Source of the DNA: Mesonia mobilis DSM 19841
GTDB lineage: Bacteria > Bacteroidota > Bacteroidia > Flavobacteriales > Flavobacteriaceae
DNA length: 64,000 bases
Reading direction: 5' to 3'
Assembly: GCF_000423405.1 (NCBI RefSeq)
Contig: NZ_AUHX01000004.1
Span: forward strand, 62,001 to 126,000
The notes beneath the pieces were generated by a model, which was not told the DNA's origin, did not search any database, and saw only the letters and a list, made by a program, of their open reading frames with translations. Position 1 is the first letter of the stretch, and each line of letters starts with the position of its first letter. A program made the position numbers and the translations under genes. This document shows positions 9,554-19,172 of the stretch, one piece after another.

Positions 9554-11017
9554 TTAGTTTTTTAACCAGTTACTGTTAAACTCACAGTTTTTATAATCTC
9601 CGTTGATCTTAATGTAAGTCTCTTTAATTTTTTCGTTTTGCCACTTCTCTATCGCTTCAAACTGCTTTTCACGTAAAGCTAATTCTTTAATTTTTGTATA
9701 ATCTTTAGAATAATCTGCGATATGCTCTGGGTAACGTTGCGTTAAAGTAATAATTTTAAAGAACTTTTGACCGGTTCTGTTTTGATCCATTAAAACTAGG
9801 GAAACTTCATCTTCTTCAAGATTGTTCACTTTCTCATAAATTAAAGGATCTACATCGGTTAATTCAAAACGAGTATCGCCAGATTTCGGATTAATTAATT
9901 GACCACCGTCACCACGTGTTTCTTTTTCATCTGAATATTTACGAGCAGCAGCATCGAAAGTAATTTCTCCGCTTACAATTTCTTCACGAATACCTTCAAT
10001 TTTTTCTTTTGCCTCTTGAACTGTTTTTTCAGTTACTTTAGGAATTATGATAATATGACGAATATCTAATTTTTGTCCGCGTACTTTATCTAGCTGAATA
10101 ATATGGTAACCAAATTCAGACTTAAAAGGTTTACTTACTTCACCGGCACGTAAACTAAAGGCTACTTGTTTAAAATCTTTATCAAGTGGGTCTTCTCTAG
10201 TGATCGTCATTTGCCCACCGCGAGAACTGGTAGCGTCTTCAGAATAAAGAACCGCTTTGGTTGCAAAACTAGCTCCGTCTAAAATATCTGCTCGCATTTC
10301 ATTTAAACGCTCTACTACTTTGTCTTCTTCTTCTTTAGGAACTTCCGGCTTAATAACTAATTGAGCGATTTCTACTTCGTCTCCAAATTTAGGACGCTCA
10401 TCTTCAGGAATTCTATTGAAAAATTCTCTCACTTCTTCCGGAGTAATTTCTACTTCTTCAATAATTTTATCCTGCATCACGCTGGCTAATCTTCTTTCTT
10501 TATTGATCTTGAATAACTCATCACGTAAGCCTTGCTCATCTTCTTTTCTGTAGAAATCAAGTAACTTTTCCATACTTCCTATCTGGCTTACCATTCTAGA
10601 AACTTGTTGGTCTGTCATGTTACTAATTTCTGCATCGCTCACCACAATGGTAGAATCTTGCATAGCATGATGCGCATAAAGTTTATTTTCCATTAAACGA
10701 CCGGCTAACTGGCAATTGGTAATTTCTGAAGCAGAAACACCTTGAGTTTCGGCGTCTTCACGCATTTTGGTAATATCACTATCTAAAATTAGATAATCGC
10801 CAATTACTGCGGCAATACCATCTGCTTTTCTTCTTGAAAAAGGCTTTACAGAATCTATTTTCTTAACGCTAACACGTGAGATATTATCTTTATCGGTAAT
10901 GGTTAAGGTTGAATCTTGCTCTGTAGTTTGGGCATTTGCCTGAACAAACGTTACCAATGTAAATGCGAGTAAGTATAATTTAGTTGTAAATTTCAAATTT
11001 ATTGTTTTTAAGTGCAT
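9554..11017 (-). CDS. SurA-like periplasmic peptidylprolyl isomerase
   Basis: 487 residues from the preferred Met at 11017; Met at 11038 would add seven residues. A signal peptide ends at QANAQ. An N-terminal SurA-type chaperone region (about 45-200) is followed by two parvulin (PPIC) domains at about 205-305 and 310-415, seen from the phrases GDEVEIAQLVI, FGYHIIQLDKV and the glycine-rich EKETRGDGGQL. It should assist outer-membrane protein folding in the periplasm. The start overlaps the 3' end of the upstream lipoprotein gene by 38 bp, so translation is probably coupled. Confidence 0.88.
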   Translation of the reverse strand: MHLKTINLKFTTKLYLLAFTLVTFVQANAQTTEQDSTLTITDKDNISRVSVKKIDSVKPFSRRKADGIAAVIGDYLILDSDITKMREDAETQGVSASEITNCQLAGRLMENKLYAHHAMQDSTIVVSDAEISNMTDQQVSRMVSQIGSMEKLLDFYRKEDEQGLRDELFKINKERRLASVMQDKIIEEVEITPEEVREFFNRIPEDERPKFGDEVEIAQLVIKPEVPKEEEDKVVERLNEMRADILDGASFATKAVLYSEDATSSRGGQMTITREDPLDKDFKQVAFSLRAGEVSKPFKSEFGYHIIQLDKVRGQKLDIRHIIIIPKVTEKTVQEAKEKIEGIREEIVSGEITFDAAARKYSDEKETRGDGGQLINPKSGDTRFELTDVDPLIYEKVNNLEEDEVSLVLMDQNRTGQKFFKIITLTQRYPEHIADYSKDYTKIKELALREKQFEAIEKWQNEKIKETYIKINGDYKNCEFNSNWLKN

Positions 11018-11840
11018 CTTTAGTAATCTCTTTTTCAAAATCTTTCGACAATTTTATTTTCTTTCTATTGAGAAGTATTTGTTTTATGGTTGGCTTTGCA
11101 TATTCGAACGGAGCATTTTCATTTCTTAGCAACACTTCTTCAATTTTAATCAAATATACGCCTAAAGAATCTGCTTGTTGCAAAAACTTATCTTCTTTTA
11201 AAATATCTTTGCTCTCTTCATCTTTAAGAATAGGTAACTGACGGAAAAAATCTCTACCGCTTACCCAAACCGAATCGTTTAACGAATAGGCTTTAAATTT
11301 TAAAGTCTCTTTGTCTAATTGTATTTGATCTTCTTTATCAAAGCGTGTAAACTGTGCTTTTATTTTATCGAACTCCGGAAATTTTTTATTCAAATAGATG
11401 TATCTAAATTTGAGTAGATCTTGATTTAGTTTGAAGTTATTGGTATTCTCTTCATAATATTTTTGAAGTTCTTCTTCTTGAAAAACAGTATCGATCTTGC
11501 CCGAAAGTATTAGATCTTTATAGGCTTCTATATACAACTCATTTCGATAATCTTTTACTAAAGCATCAAATTCTTTTTGCTTCTGGTTAGGCAAATTAAG
11601 TTTGGCTTGATCTAGTAATAATTGCTCGGTCGCCCAGTTTTTAATGTAATTATTTACAAAAACCGCACTATCTTCTGAAGAGATATCGCTAGGCAACATA
11701 CTTTTAATATCTTCTTGATACAAAAAGTTTTGATTAACCCTAGCCAATGGGGTTCGCGGATCTTCCGGTTGAAAGTAATCGCACCCCACTAATATTGTCG
11801 TAATAAAAACTCCTAATATGTAGCTGTGAAGCTTATTCAA
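10980..11840 (-). CDS. SurA-N-like lipoprotein without a clear PPIase domain
   Basis: 286 residues beginning with an SPII signal (IYLITTILVGC type; lipobox LVGC, Cys at about residue 20). The remainder is helical and resembles the chaperone part of SurA-type proteins (PRTPLARVNQNFLYQEDI is the usual first beta-hairpin and helix), but I cannot find the conserved parvulin histidines or the GYH motif. It is probably a lipid-anchored chaperone or partner of the two neighbouring isomerases. It overlaps the upstream gene by 8 bp and the downstream gene by 38 bp, giving a tightly packed operon. Confidence 0.75.
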   Translation of the reverse strand: MNKLHSYILGVFITTILVGCDYFQPEDPRTPLARVNQNFLYQEDIKSMLPSDISSEDSAVFVNNYIKNWATEQLLLDQAKLNLPNQKQKEFDALVKDYRNELYIEAYKDLILSGKIDTVFQEEELQKYYEENTNNFKLNQDLLKFRYIYLNKKFPEFDKIKAQFTRFDKEDQIQLDKETLKFKAYSLNDSVWVSGRDFFRQLPILKDEESKDILKEDKFLQQADSLGVYLIKIEEVLLRNENAPFEYAKPTIKQILLNRKKIKLSKDFEKEITKDALKNNKFEIYN

Positions 11841-13764
11841 ATTCTTTCTTCAGTTTTGCTAACGTAGCTTTATTTACATCTACCTTATGTTTTGCTCGTA
11901 AAGAAGCAATCCAACGATCTTCTAACTCGTTTTGATAAGCCGAAATTACTTGACCTTTAGATTCTTCAAAAGTTAAAGTTTCTGCTTTTTCAACTTCATT
12001 CACCTTCACAACAACATACGTACCATTATTTTGGTAGATCTTACTAACTCCTTCTTTCACTTTAAAATTTTCGGGTAATGAGCTATCGTTAATACCAAAT
12101 TCACCTGAATTGAAAATCACCTCTTCAAAGTTCTCTTTCACCTCTTCAAGCTCATTTTTCTTCAAAGCTTTACGCGCTTTTTTAAGTAGCGATTTATTAG
12201 AAGCTGAAGCAATTACTCCTTCAATTTTAGGAGAACTCACAAAATCTGATTGATGCTTTTGGTAATAGTTTTGAAGCGCTATAGAATCTTCTTTAGCGGC
12301 ATTCCAAACTTTCTTTTCCATTAAATCGAATAATAACAGACCGTTTTTATATTCTTCAATCACGTGTGCATATTCTTGATCTACTTCTTCTAAATGTTCA
12401 CGATGGTACTCTCTATAAAAACCATCTTTAAAATCTTCGTACCAAGCTTCTAAAGCATCATTTGTATTTTTAAATTTTGTAGATTGTTTTTGTCTTGAGG
12501 CTACATATTTGGCAAAATCTGCATATGTTTTTCCTTCTTGTTTAATGCTGATTAGATCTTTCTGCGGAATAGAAGTTAGCTCTCTGTCTTCCCAAGGTTC
12601 TGCAGTAATATTTTTCTCGATGTTCTTTTTGAAATACGATAAATCTGAATCGTCTTCTTTTAAATTATAAGTCGATTTAATTTTCGCCAACACTTCTGAA
12701 GCAATAAGTTGTGCACGACTATCTTTCTTGATGTTTCTTTCTAAGATAAATTTTTCTTGCTCAAAAGTACCAACAGCATCTTTCTTTAATAACTTGATAA
12801 TATGCCAACCGTATTTTGATTGAATAGGTTTCGAGATTTCTCCTTCTCCACTCAAAGAAAAGGCAGCATCTTCAAATTTTTCAGAATTTAATCGTCCTCG
12901 CTTAAAAGTATTTAATTTTCCTCCGTTTACAGCCGTGTTCTTATCGTCGCTGTATTGCTTGGCTAAATCTTCAAATTGAGCACCTTCTTGTAGTTGTGTA
13001 TATAATTTTTCGATCTGTTCTTTTGCAGCTTCATCGTCTTTACCAGATTCGATCATAATATGCGCTACAGTTACTTCTCCTTCATTCTTACGCTTATCAT
13101 TCACTTTTACTAAATGGTAACCAAACTTACTTCTTACCGGCATAGATATTTCTCCAACTTCAGTTTCGTAAGCGCCACTTTCAAAAGGATAAACCATATT
13201 AAAAACACCAAACCATCCTAAATCGCCACCATTTTGTCTTGCTGAAGGATCTTCACTGTACTTTTTAGCAAAGCTTGAAAAATCTTTGTCTGATGCTAAA
13301 ATCTCATTTCTAACTTTTAGCGCTTGCTCATAAACTTTTAATGTATCTTCCGGGGAAGCGTCTGCAGCTAGGTTGAATAAAATGTGACTAGCGTTCACTT
13401 CTTGCTGAAGGCGATCGTAAGCTTCTTCTAACAACTGACTAGAAACTTCACTTTGGTTAATAAACTTTCTTGCCAATTGTTTTTTGTAGATATTATATTC
13501 TCCGGTAAATGTAGGAAGTGTATCGAGTTTTAAATCTTCAGCCTCAATCACCTTTAATTTATAATCGATAAAAAGATCTAAATATTCATCGACATCTTGT
13601 TTTTCATCTTCTTCAATAATCGATAGATTTTTAGAGAACACGCGTTTAAACTCTTTGGCATAAACGGGCTTTCCGTCGATAGTTAACAAAACATCTTGTG
13701 ATTGCTGCGCGGTAATTAAACCAACTGCGAATAAGCAAAATAAAAGAAGTGAAATTTTTTTCAT
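11833..13764 (-). CDS. Periplasmic peptidylprolyl isomerase with two parvulin domains (PpiD/SurA-like)
   Basis: 643 residues from Met at 13764 (MKKISLLLFC signal peptide); an upstream Met at 13821 would prepend 19 residues that spoil the signal and is rejected. After an N-terminal chaperone segment there are two tandem PPIC domains (about 120-225 and 230-330), each with NASHILF/VAHIMIE, GGDLGWF/GGKLNTF and FGYHLVKV/YGWHIIKL motifs. The long C-terminal half is helical and resembles a third, degenerate PPIC-like unit near residues 520-620. It is the first gene of a four-gene operon of envelope folding factors. Confidence 0.88.
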   Translation of the reverse strand: MKKISLLLFCLFAVGLITAQQSQDVLLTIDGKPVYAKEFKRVFSKNLSIIEEDEKQDVDEYLDLFIDYKLKVIEAEDLKLDTLPTFTGEYNIYKKQLARKFINQSEVSSQLLEEAYDRLQQEVNASHILFNLAADASPEDTLKVYEQALKVRNEILASDKDFSSFAKKYSEDPSARQNGGDLGWFGVFNMVYPFESGAYETEVGEISMPVRSKFGYHLVKVNDKRKNEGEVTVAHIMIESGKDDEAAKEQIEKLYTQLQEGAQFEDLAKQYSDDKNTAVNGGKLNTFKRGRLNSEKFEDAAFSLSGEGEISKPIQSKYGWHIIKLLKKDAVGTFEQEKFILERNIKKDSRAQLIASEVLAKIKSTYNLKEDDSDLSYFKKNIEKNITAEPWEDRELTSIPQKDLISIKQEGKTYADFAKYVASRQKQSTKFKNTNDALEAWYEDFKDGFYREYHREHLEEVDQEYAHVIEEYKNGLLLFDLMEKKVWNAAKEDSIALQNYYQKHQSDFVSSPKIEGVIASASNKSLLKKARKALKKNELEEVKENFEEVIFNSGEFGINDSSLPENFKVKEGVSKIYQNNGTYVVVKVNEVEKAETLTFEESKGQVISAYQNELEDRWIASLRAKHKVDVNKATLAKLKKEFE

Positions 13765-13964
13765 GTGATTTCTTCTTAAAAAGAGGTCAAAAATAAAAAA
13801 TAATAAAGGTTTTACAAGCAATTAATTAACGCTATATCGAAAGTTTAAGTATAACAAACCACTTTTCTAGAGTAATATAGATATTGTTCTTATGTAAGAT
13901 TTTGAATTATTGTAGCATTTCTCGTGGTTTTTACTAATTTTAGCGACCAACTGCTAGTAAACAA

Positions 13965-14420
13965 ATGAAGTACTCCACAGAAATAATTATCGATAAACCT
14001 AGAGAAGAGGTGTTGGAAAAACTAGACAACATCCATAATTTAAAACATTGGCAAAACGGACTATTAGGTGCAATTCCTATCTCTGGTGATACCGGTGAAG
14101 AAGGCTCGAAAATTGAGCTTCATTACAAGATGGGAAAACGGGAGATGACGATGATACAGACGGTAATTAAAAAGAAATTGCCTACCGAATTTCACGCTAC
14201 CTACGACACAAAAGGTATACAAAACACTCAACAAAATTATTTTCAAGAACTCAACGCTTACCAAACACGATGGATTGTTGAATGCGAGTTTTTATTTAAT
14301 AGCTTCGCCATGAAAGTGATGGGTTTTCTAATGCCCGGGGCTTTTAAAAAGCAATCACTAAAATATATGAAAGATTTTAAAGCTTTTGTTGAAGATGGCG
14401 AAAGTGTTTCAAACGAATAA
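13965..14420 (+). CDS. SRPBCC (START-like) family protein
   Basis: 151 residues with the helix-grip start typical of polyketide-cyclase/START-like proteins: KYSTEIIIDKPREEVLEKLDNIHNLKHWQ, followed by alternating strands and a final amphipathic helix. Such proteins bind a hydrophobic ligand in a cavity; no catalytic motif is visible. It is cytosolic, alone on its strand, and ends in a strong terminator. A second, unrelated SRPBCC gene occurs at 34045. Confidence 0.75.
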   Translation: MKYSTEIIIDKPREEVLEKLDNIHNLKHWQNGLLGAIPISGDTGEEGSKIELHYKMGKREMTMIQTVIKKKLPTEFHATYDTKGIQNTQQNYFQELNAYQTRWIVECEFLFNSFAMKVMGFLMPGAFKKQSLKYMKDFKAFVEDGESVSNE

Positions 14421-14452
14421 AAAAATCCCGATCGAAATGATCGGGATTTTTT
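14421..14452. terminator. Bidirectional intrinsic terminator
   Basis: AAAAATCCCGATC paired with GATCGGGATTTTT around a 5-nt loop, starting at the stop codon of the SRPBCC gene and lying between convergent genes. Confidence 0.9.
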
Positions 14453-14472
14453 GTTTGAATTCTATTTTAAAA

Positions 14473-16164
14473 CTATCTCGTAAGCTTTTTATACTTAATA
14501 CGTTTTGGCATCACATCGCCACCTAAACGTTTCTTTTTATTCTCTTCATAATCAGAGAAGCTACCTTCAAAGAAATATACCTGAGAATCACCTTCAAAAG
14601 CTAAAATGTGCGTACAAATACGATCTAAGAACCAACGGTCGTGAGAAATAACTACCGCACAACCGGCAAAATTCTCTAAACCTTCTTCTAAAGCTCGAAG
14701 CGTATTTACATCTAAATCGTTGGTAGGCTCATCTAATAATAAAACGTTACCTTCTTCCTTTAATGTCATCGCTAAGTGAAGACGGTTACGCTCACCACCA
14801 GAAAGCATATTCACCTTTTTATTCTGCTCGCTACCGCTAAAGTTAAATCTACTTAAGTAAGCTCTAGAATTTACTTCTCGACCGCCCATCATAATTAATT
14901 CTTGCTCATCGCTAAAGTTTTGCCAGATCGTTTTTTCAGGATCGATATTTGAATGACTTTGATCTACATACGCGATCTTTGCCGTCTCTCCTACTTTAAA
15001 ATCTCCTTGATCGGGTTGCTCTTCTCCCATGATCATTTTAAAAATAGTGGTTTTACCGGCACCATTCGGACCAATAATTCCAACAATACCTGCTTGCGGA
15101 AGTTTAAAGTTTAAATCTTCATATAATAATTTATCGCCAAAAGCTTTACTTACGCCATTCGCCTCGATCACATTCGTACCTAAACGCGGACCATTCGGGA
15201 TGAAAATTTCTAGCTTTTCATCCATTTGTTTTTGGTCTTGGCTCGCTAACTTATCATAATTATTTAAACGTGCTTTTTGTTTAGCTTGTCTTCCTTTCGG
15301 CGCCATTTTAACCCATTCTAACTCTCGCTCTAAAGTTTTTTGGCGTTTAGAAGCTGCTTTTTGCTCTTGCGCCATACGCTTAGATTTTTGATCTAACCAA
15401 GAAGAGTAATTTCCTTTCCATGGGATTCCTTCTCCACGATCTAATTCTAAAATCCAGCCCGCTACATTATCTAAGAAATAACGGTCGTGCGTTACCGCGA
15501 TCACCGTTCCTTTATATTGTTGTAAATGATGCTCTAACCAATGTACCGACTCAGCATCTAAGTGGTTGGTAGGCTCATCAAGTAATAAAATATCCGGTTC
15601 TTGTAATAACAAACGGCAAAGTGCCACACGACGACGCTCACCACCAGAAAGTACCCCTATTTTCTTATCGGCTTCCGGAGTACGCAACGCATCCATAGCA
15701 ATCTCTAATTTAGTATCGATTTCCCAAGCATTAGAAGCATCGATCTCATCTTGCAATTGCGCCTGACGATCCATTAACTTTTGCATCTTATCGGCATCTT
15801 CGTAAACTTCTGGTAAGCCAAATTGATCGTTGATCGAGTTGTATTCATCCAAAATAGCAACCGTTCCGGCAACACCTTCTTTAACTACTTCTAAAACCGT
15901 TTTTTCTTCGTCAAGTTTTGGTTCTTGCTCTAAATAACCTACCGAATACCCTTGAGAAAAAACCACATCACCTTGATAGTTTTTTTCTTCTCCGGCAATA
16001 ATTCTTAATAAAGTCGATTTACCGGAACCATTTAGACCTAAAATTCCAATTTTAGCTCCGTAAAAAAAGCTTAAATAAATGTTCTTTAAAACAGGAGTAT
16101 TTGCGTTTTTATACGTTTTTGTCACTCCCGACATCGAGAAAATCACTTTCTTATCGTCTGACAT
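14473..16164 (-). CDS. ettA: Energy-dependent translational throttle protein EttA (ABC-F)
   Basis: 563 residues with two ABC ATPase domains and no membrane segments. Domain 1 has Walker A GLNGSGKS, signature LSGGERRRVALCRLL and Walker B LLLDEPTNHLDA. Domain 2 has GPNGAGKT, LSGGERNRLHLA and LLLDEPTNDLD. Between them is the arm/linker rich in Lys/Arg/Gln (RMAQEQKAASKRQKTLERELEW). The order and linker (EWVKMAPKGRQAKQKARLNNY) match EttA rather than Uup or resistance ABC-F proteins. It binds the ribosomal E site and gates entry into elongation according to the ATP/ADP ratio. Confidence 0.93.
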   Translation of the reverse strand: MSDDKKVIFSMSGVTKTYKNANTPVLKNIYLSFFYGAKIGILGLNGSGKSTLLRIIAGEEKNYQGDVVFSQGYSVGYLEQEPKLDEEKTVLEVVKEGVAGTVAILDEYNSINDQFGLPEVYEDADKMQKLMDRQAQLQDEIDASNAWEIDTKLEIAMDALRTPEADKKIGVLSGGERRRVALCRLLLQEPDILLLDEPTNHLDAESVHWLEHHLQQYKGTVIAVTHDRYFLDNVAGWILELDRGEGIPWKGNYSSWLDQKSKRMAQEQKAASKRQKTLERELEWVKMAPKGRQAKQKARLNNYDKLASQDQKQMDEKLEIFIPNGPRLGTNVIEANGVSKAFGDKLLYEDLNFKLPQAGIVGIIGPNGAGKTTIFKMIMGEEQPDQGDFKVGETAKIAYVDQSHSNIDPEKTIWQNFSDEQELIMMGGREVNSRAYLSRFNFSGSEQNKKVNMLSGGERNRLHLAMTLKEEGNVLLLDEPTNDLDVNTLRALEEGLENFAGCAVVISHDRWFLDRICTHILAFEGDSQVYFFEGSFSDYEENKKKRLGGDVMPKRIKYKKLTR

Positions 16165-16200
16165 ATTTCTTTTCTTCTGTTAGTTTATAAAATTTTAAAT

Positions 16201-16287
16201 GGCGTTTGCTGCGCACCGCGCTATTCGCTATATCTTTTTTTGCGACTTATAAAAGCAAAAAAAGGATGCCGCTACTATCGCTAACGC
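16201..16287 (-). repeat. Structured intergenic repeat, family F, copy A
   Basis: Read on the minus strand, it starts GCGTTAGCGATAGTAGCGG, has a variable apical hairpin (T-run plus GC paired with GC plus A-run), then GATATAGCGAATAGCGCGG, and closes with AACGCC that pairs with the start. The same architecture recurs at 17217, 21529 and 40385 with different outer-stem sequences. It lies between ettA and the DinB-like gene. It may act as a terminator as well; possibly the flavobacterial Flavo-1 RNA motif, which I could not check. Confidence 0.6.
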
Positions 16288-16324
16288 AAAAATACAAATT
16301 TAGAATAACCGAAATTCTATTTTC

Positions 16325-16783
16325 TTAAGAATATAGATCTAGTAGTCTAAGCACTACTAATAACTGACCGGTATGGTAAGCATTATGCTCTACAATAAGC
16401 ATAATTTCTCTAAAAAGCGTATGCTCTTTACTATTTTTAATCGTGGTATTTAAATTAGTTTCCGGTCTTTCGATGAGCTCGATAAGCTCCTTTCGTTCTT
16501 TAAAAAACTTATTTTTTAAATCTTGCCAAGCTTGCTCATTTTTTGGGCATTGTACTTTACACCAATAACCATCTGGCCATTGTGGTGCCAAGTAATCTTC
16601 ATCTAAAATGTAATTTAGAATATCTTGTTGGGCAAAAACTATGTGATAAAACAACTCGTAAAACGAATAAGGTAATCCATCGGGCCTCACTCCTAGTTGA
16701 TCGTATTCTACTTCTTCTAGAATTTGATCTAAAGGTGTAAAAGCCTCTCCTCCTTCTAAGTGTCTAATGAGTTGTTCTTTCAT
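16325..16783 (-). CDS. DinB-like (DinB/YfiT superfamily) protein
   Basis: 152 residues, all-helical, with the DinB four-helix-bundle metal triad pattern: a His in the SFYELFYHIVFAQ helix and the C-terminal HNAYHTGQLLVVLR with two further His. The superfamily includes metal-dependent thiol transferases and proteins of unknown role. The substrate (bacillithiol or other) cannot be told from sequence. Monocistronic. Confidence 0.8.
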   Translation of the reverse strand: MKEQLIRHLEGGEAFTPLDQILEEVEYDQLGVRPDGLPYSFYELFYHIVFAQQDILNYILDEDYLAPQWPDGYWCKVQCPKNEQAWQDLKNKFFKERKELIELIERPETNLNTTIKNSKEHTLFREIMLIVEHNAYHTGQLLVVLRLLDLYS

Positions 16784-16840
16784 ATATATAATTCTGGGTG
16801 ATCGATTTATAGTTATTATTTAGTAATAAACGCTATATGA

Positions 16841-17023
16841 TTATACTCTTCCTTTTAAGGCGTTAAAAACCCAAGCGACTGCTAAAAAACCAACACCTAC
16901 CGCACCAAAACCATAACCGGCTATTTCTCTATATTTAAATGCCGCAAGTGCAATTAAACCTAAACCTACAATTATCATTATAAATGTGGCCCAAGCCAAC
17001 ACTGTGTTTTTATTCATACTCAT
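16841..17023 (-). CDS. Small CAL67264-type membrane protein
   Basis: 60 residues with two hydrophobic helices (about 9-28 and 34-53) separated by a short charged loop KYREIAGYGFGAVG, and a C-terminal VFNALKGRV tail. The pattern matches a short conserved flavobacterial membrane protein family that I recall under the Gramella locus name CAL67264; function unknown. Met3 (17017) is an alternative start and is equally plausible. The 301-bp gap between this gene and the carboxyltransferase gene at 17325 holds repeat F copy B and otherwise nothing I recognise. Confidence 0.7.
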   Translation of the reverse strand: MSMNKNTVLAWATFIMIIVGLGLIALAAFKYREIAGYGFGAVGVGFLAVAWVFNALKGRV

Positions 17024-17216
17024 ATTTATCTTGTTTAAGGTCTTACAAAAAGCAATTACAAATTTATAATATTATTAATAGTTTTCTTCTTTATTAAGAA
17101 ATTGAAATTAAATCTCAGCTTTTACTCTTCATTTTTATAAATTTCTCACTTTTTGCTTTAAAATTTAGTTATAAAAATGATAAGCTTTTTGTATTTTCGT
17201 TACCAAAAATAGAAAA

Positions 17217-17309
17217 GCGTGAGGGATTGAGCGGCATGTTTAAGCTCTTTTTATTTTAAATAAAATAAAAAAGCGAGTAGCGAAAGCCCGACCCGTTAGG
17301 GACACGCCC
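17217..17309 (+). repeat. Structured intergenic repeat, family F, copy B
   Basis: Starts GCGTGAGGGATTGAGCGGCA, has a long AT apical hairpin (CTTTTTATTTTA pairing with TAAAATAAAAAAG), then GCGAGTAGCGAAAGCCCGAC, and closes with CACGC, which pairs with the first five bases. It ends 15 bp before the carboxyltransferase start codon. Confidence 0.6.
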
Positions 17310-17324
17310 TAAAAATATTAGTGA

Positions 17325-18968
17325 ATGGATTTAAAATTCAACAAAAACGAAGATCATAATAAATTATTAGTTTCAGATTTGCGCAGCAGGCTCGCCAAAG
17401 TAAAATTAGGCGGTGGCGAAAAACGCATTGAAAAACACCACGCAAAAGGCAAAATGACCGCACGCGAGCGTATTAATTTCTTACTGGACAATCCTGAAGA
17501 TGCTGTAGAAATTGGTGCTTTTGCCGGCGACGGAATGTACCAAGAACACGGCGGTTGCCCTAGTGGGGGCGTGGTGGTAAAAATTGGTAAGGTTTCTGGT
17601 AAACAGGTAATCGTGGTGGCGAATGATGCTACGGTAAAAGCCGGAGCTTGGTTCCCGATTACCGGAAAGAAAAATCTACGTGCGCAAGAAATCTCGATCG
17701 AAAATAAATTACCGATTATTTACTTGGTAGATAGCGCCGGTGTTTACCTGCCAATGCAAGATGAAATTTTTCCGGACAAAGAGCATTTCGGAAGAATTTT
17801 TAGAAATAACGCGGTAATGAGCAGCATGGGAATCACTCAAATTGCTGCCGTGATGGGAAGTTGTGTTGCCGGCGGTGCGTATTTACCGATCATGAGCGAC
17901 GAGGCTTTGATCGTTGAAAAAACAGGAAGTATTTTCTTGGCAGGAAGTTATTTGGTAAAAGCTGCCATTGGAGAAAGTATTGATAATGAATCTTTGGGCG
18001 GAGCCACAACGCATTGTGAAGTAAGCGGCGTAACCGATTATAAGGCCGAAGATGATAAAGATGCGCTCACCAAGATTAAAAATATTATGGATAAAATCGG
18101 TGATGCAGATACTGCCGGTTTTAACCGAAAAAAGACGGCGAAACCAAAATTAGATCCGAAAGAGATTTTTGGTCATTTACCCGCTAAAAGAAGTGACCAA
18201 TACGATATGATGGAAATTATTAATCGTTTGATTGATAATTCTGAATTTGAAGAGTATAAAGCCGGTTATGGGCAAACTATAATTACAGGTTATGCCAGAA
18301 TTGATGGTTGGGCTGTCGGGATTGTTGCCAACCAACGTAAAATCGTAAAAACCACCGCTGCAAAAACTAAACCTACTGAAATGCAGTTTGGCGGAGTAAT
18401 TTATTCTGATTCGGCAGATAAAGCTACTCGATTTATTGCCAATTGTAACCAAAAGAAAATTCCGTTAGTGTTTTTACAAGATGTGACTGGTTTTATGGTA
18501 GGAAGTAAAAGTGAACACGGTGGTATTATTAAAGATGGTGCAAAAATGGTGAATGCGGTGAGTAATTCAGTTGTTCCTAAATTCACAGTTGTGGTAGGGA
18601 ATTCTTACGGAGCCGGAAATTATGCGATGTGCGGAAAAGCCTACGACCCGAGATTAATTGTGGCTTGGCCAACCGCTGAATTAGCGGTAATGAGCGGAAA
18701 TTCTGCTGCAAAAGTTTTACTCCAGATTGAAACTGCGGCTTTGAAGAAAAAAGGAGAAGAAATTACGGAAGAGAAAGAAAAAGAACTTTACGATAAAATT
18801 AAAGCAGATTACGATAAGCAAATAAGTCCGTATTACGCAGCAGCACGTATTTGGACCGATGCCGTGATCGACCCATTGGATACCCGGAAATGGATTTCAA
18901 CCGGAATAGAAGCTGCCAACCACGCTCCGATCACTAAAGATTTTAATTTAGGAGTGATCCAGACTTAA
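17325..18968 (+). CDS. Acyl-CoA carboxylase, carboxyltransferase (beta) subunit
   Basis: 547 residues with the two crotonase-like halves of a biotin-dependent carboxyltransferase. Motifs: AKGKMTARERINFLLD near residue 45, VDSAGVYLPMQDEIFPD, and the two oxyanion-hole glycines in GSCVAGGAYLPIMSDEA and the GNSYGAGNYAMCGKAYDPR segment. The MQDEIFPDKEHFGRIF stretch is characteristic of methylcrotonyl-CoA carboxylase (leucine breakdown) rather than propionyl-CoA carboxylase, but geranyl- or other acyl-CoA specificity cannot be excluded. The biotin carboxylase/BCCP subunit is not in this window. GC content is higher than in neighbouring genes. Confidence 0.9.
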   Translation: MDLKFNKNEDHNKLLVSDLRSRLAKVKLGGGEKRIEKHHAKGKMTARERINFLLDNPEDAVEIGAFAGDGMYQEHGGCPSGGVVVKIGKVSGKQVIVVANDATVKAGAWFPITGKKNLRAQEISIENKLPIIYLVDSAGVYLPMQDEIFPDKEHFGRIFRNNAVMSSMGITQIAAVMGSCVAGGAYLPIMSDEALIVEKTGSIFLAGSYLVKAAIGESIDNESLGGATTHCEVSGVTDYKAEDDKDALTKIKNIMDKIGDADTAGFNRKKTAKPKLDPKEIFGHLPAKRSDQYDMMEIINRLIDNSEFEEYKAGYGQTIITGYARIDGWAVGIVANQRKIVKTTAAKTKPTEMQFGGVIYSDSADKATRFIANCNQKKIPLVFLQDVTGFMVGSKSEHGGIIKDGAKMVNAVSNSVVPKFTVVVGNSYGAGNYAMCGKAYDPRLIVAWPTAELAVMSGNSAAKVLLQIETAALKKKGEEITEEKEKELYDKIKADYDKQISPYYAAARIWTDAVIDPLDTRKWISTGIEAANHAPITKDFNLGVIQT

Positions 18969-18995
18969 TATTCGATTGAAAAAAATTTTAGATAT

Positions 18996-19030
18996 AACCG
19001 CCATTTTTCTCACGAAAAATGGCGGTTTTT
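18996..19030 (+). terminator. Intrinsic terminator after the carboxyltransferase gene
   Basis: AACCGCCATTTTT paired with AAAAATGGCGGTT, 6-nt loop, followed by a T-run. Confidence 0.88.
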
Positions 19031-19172
19031 GTTTTTGATTAATGATAAGCCTAAAATTTTCATTTTAGTGATTTATTATTCATTGAGAGTTCTATAAAAT
19101 ATTTACGGGTAACCGTAAGATAAATACAAATACTTATAATATATTTGGCATCATTTTTTAACAAGATTTATT

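Noticed and set aside
17217-17309. Structured leader of the carboxyltransferase gene considered as a riboswitch.
   Set aside because: The same element lies near ettA, rluD and a peptidase on both strands, so it is a repeat family, not a gene-specific sensor.
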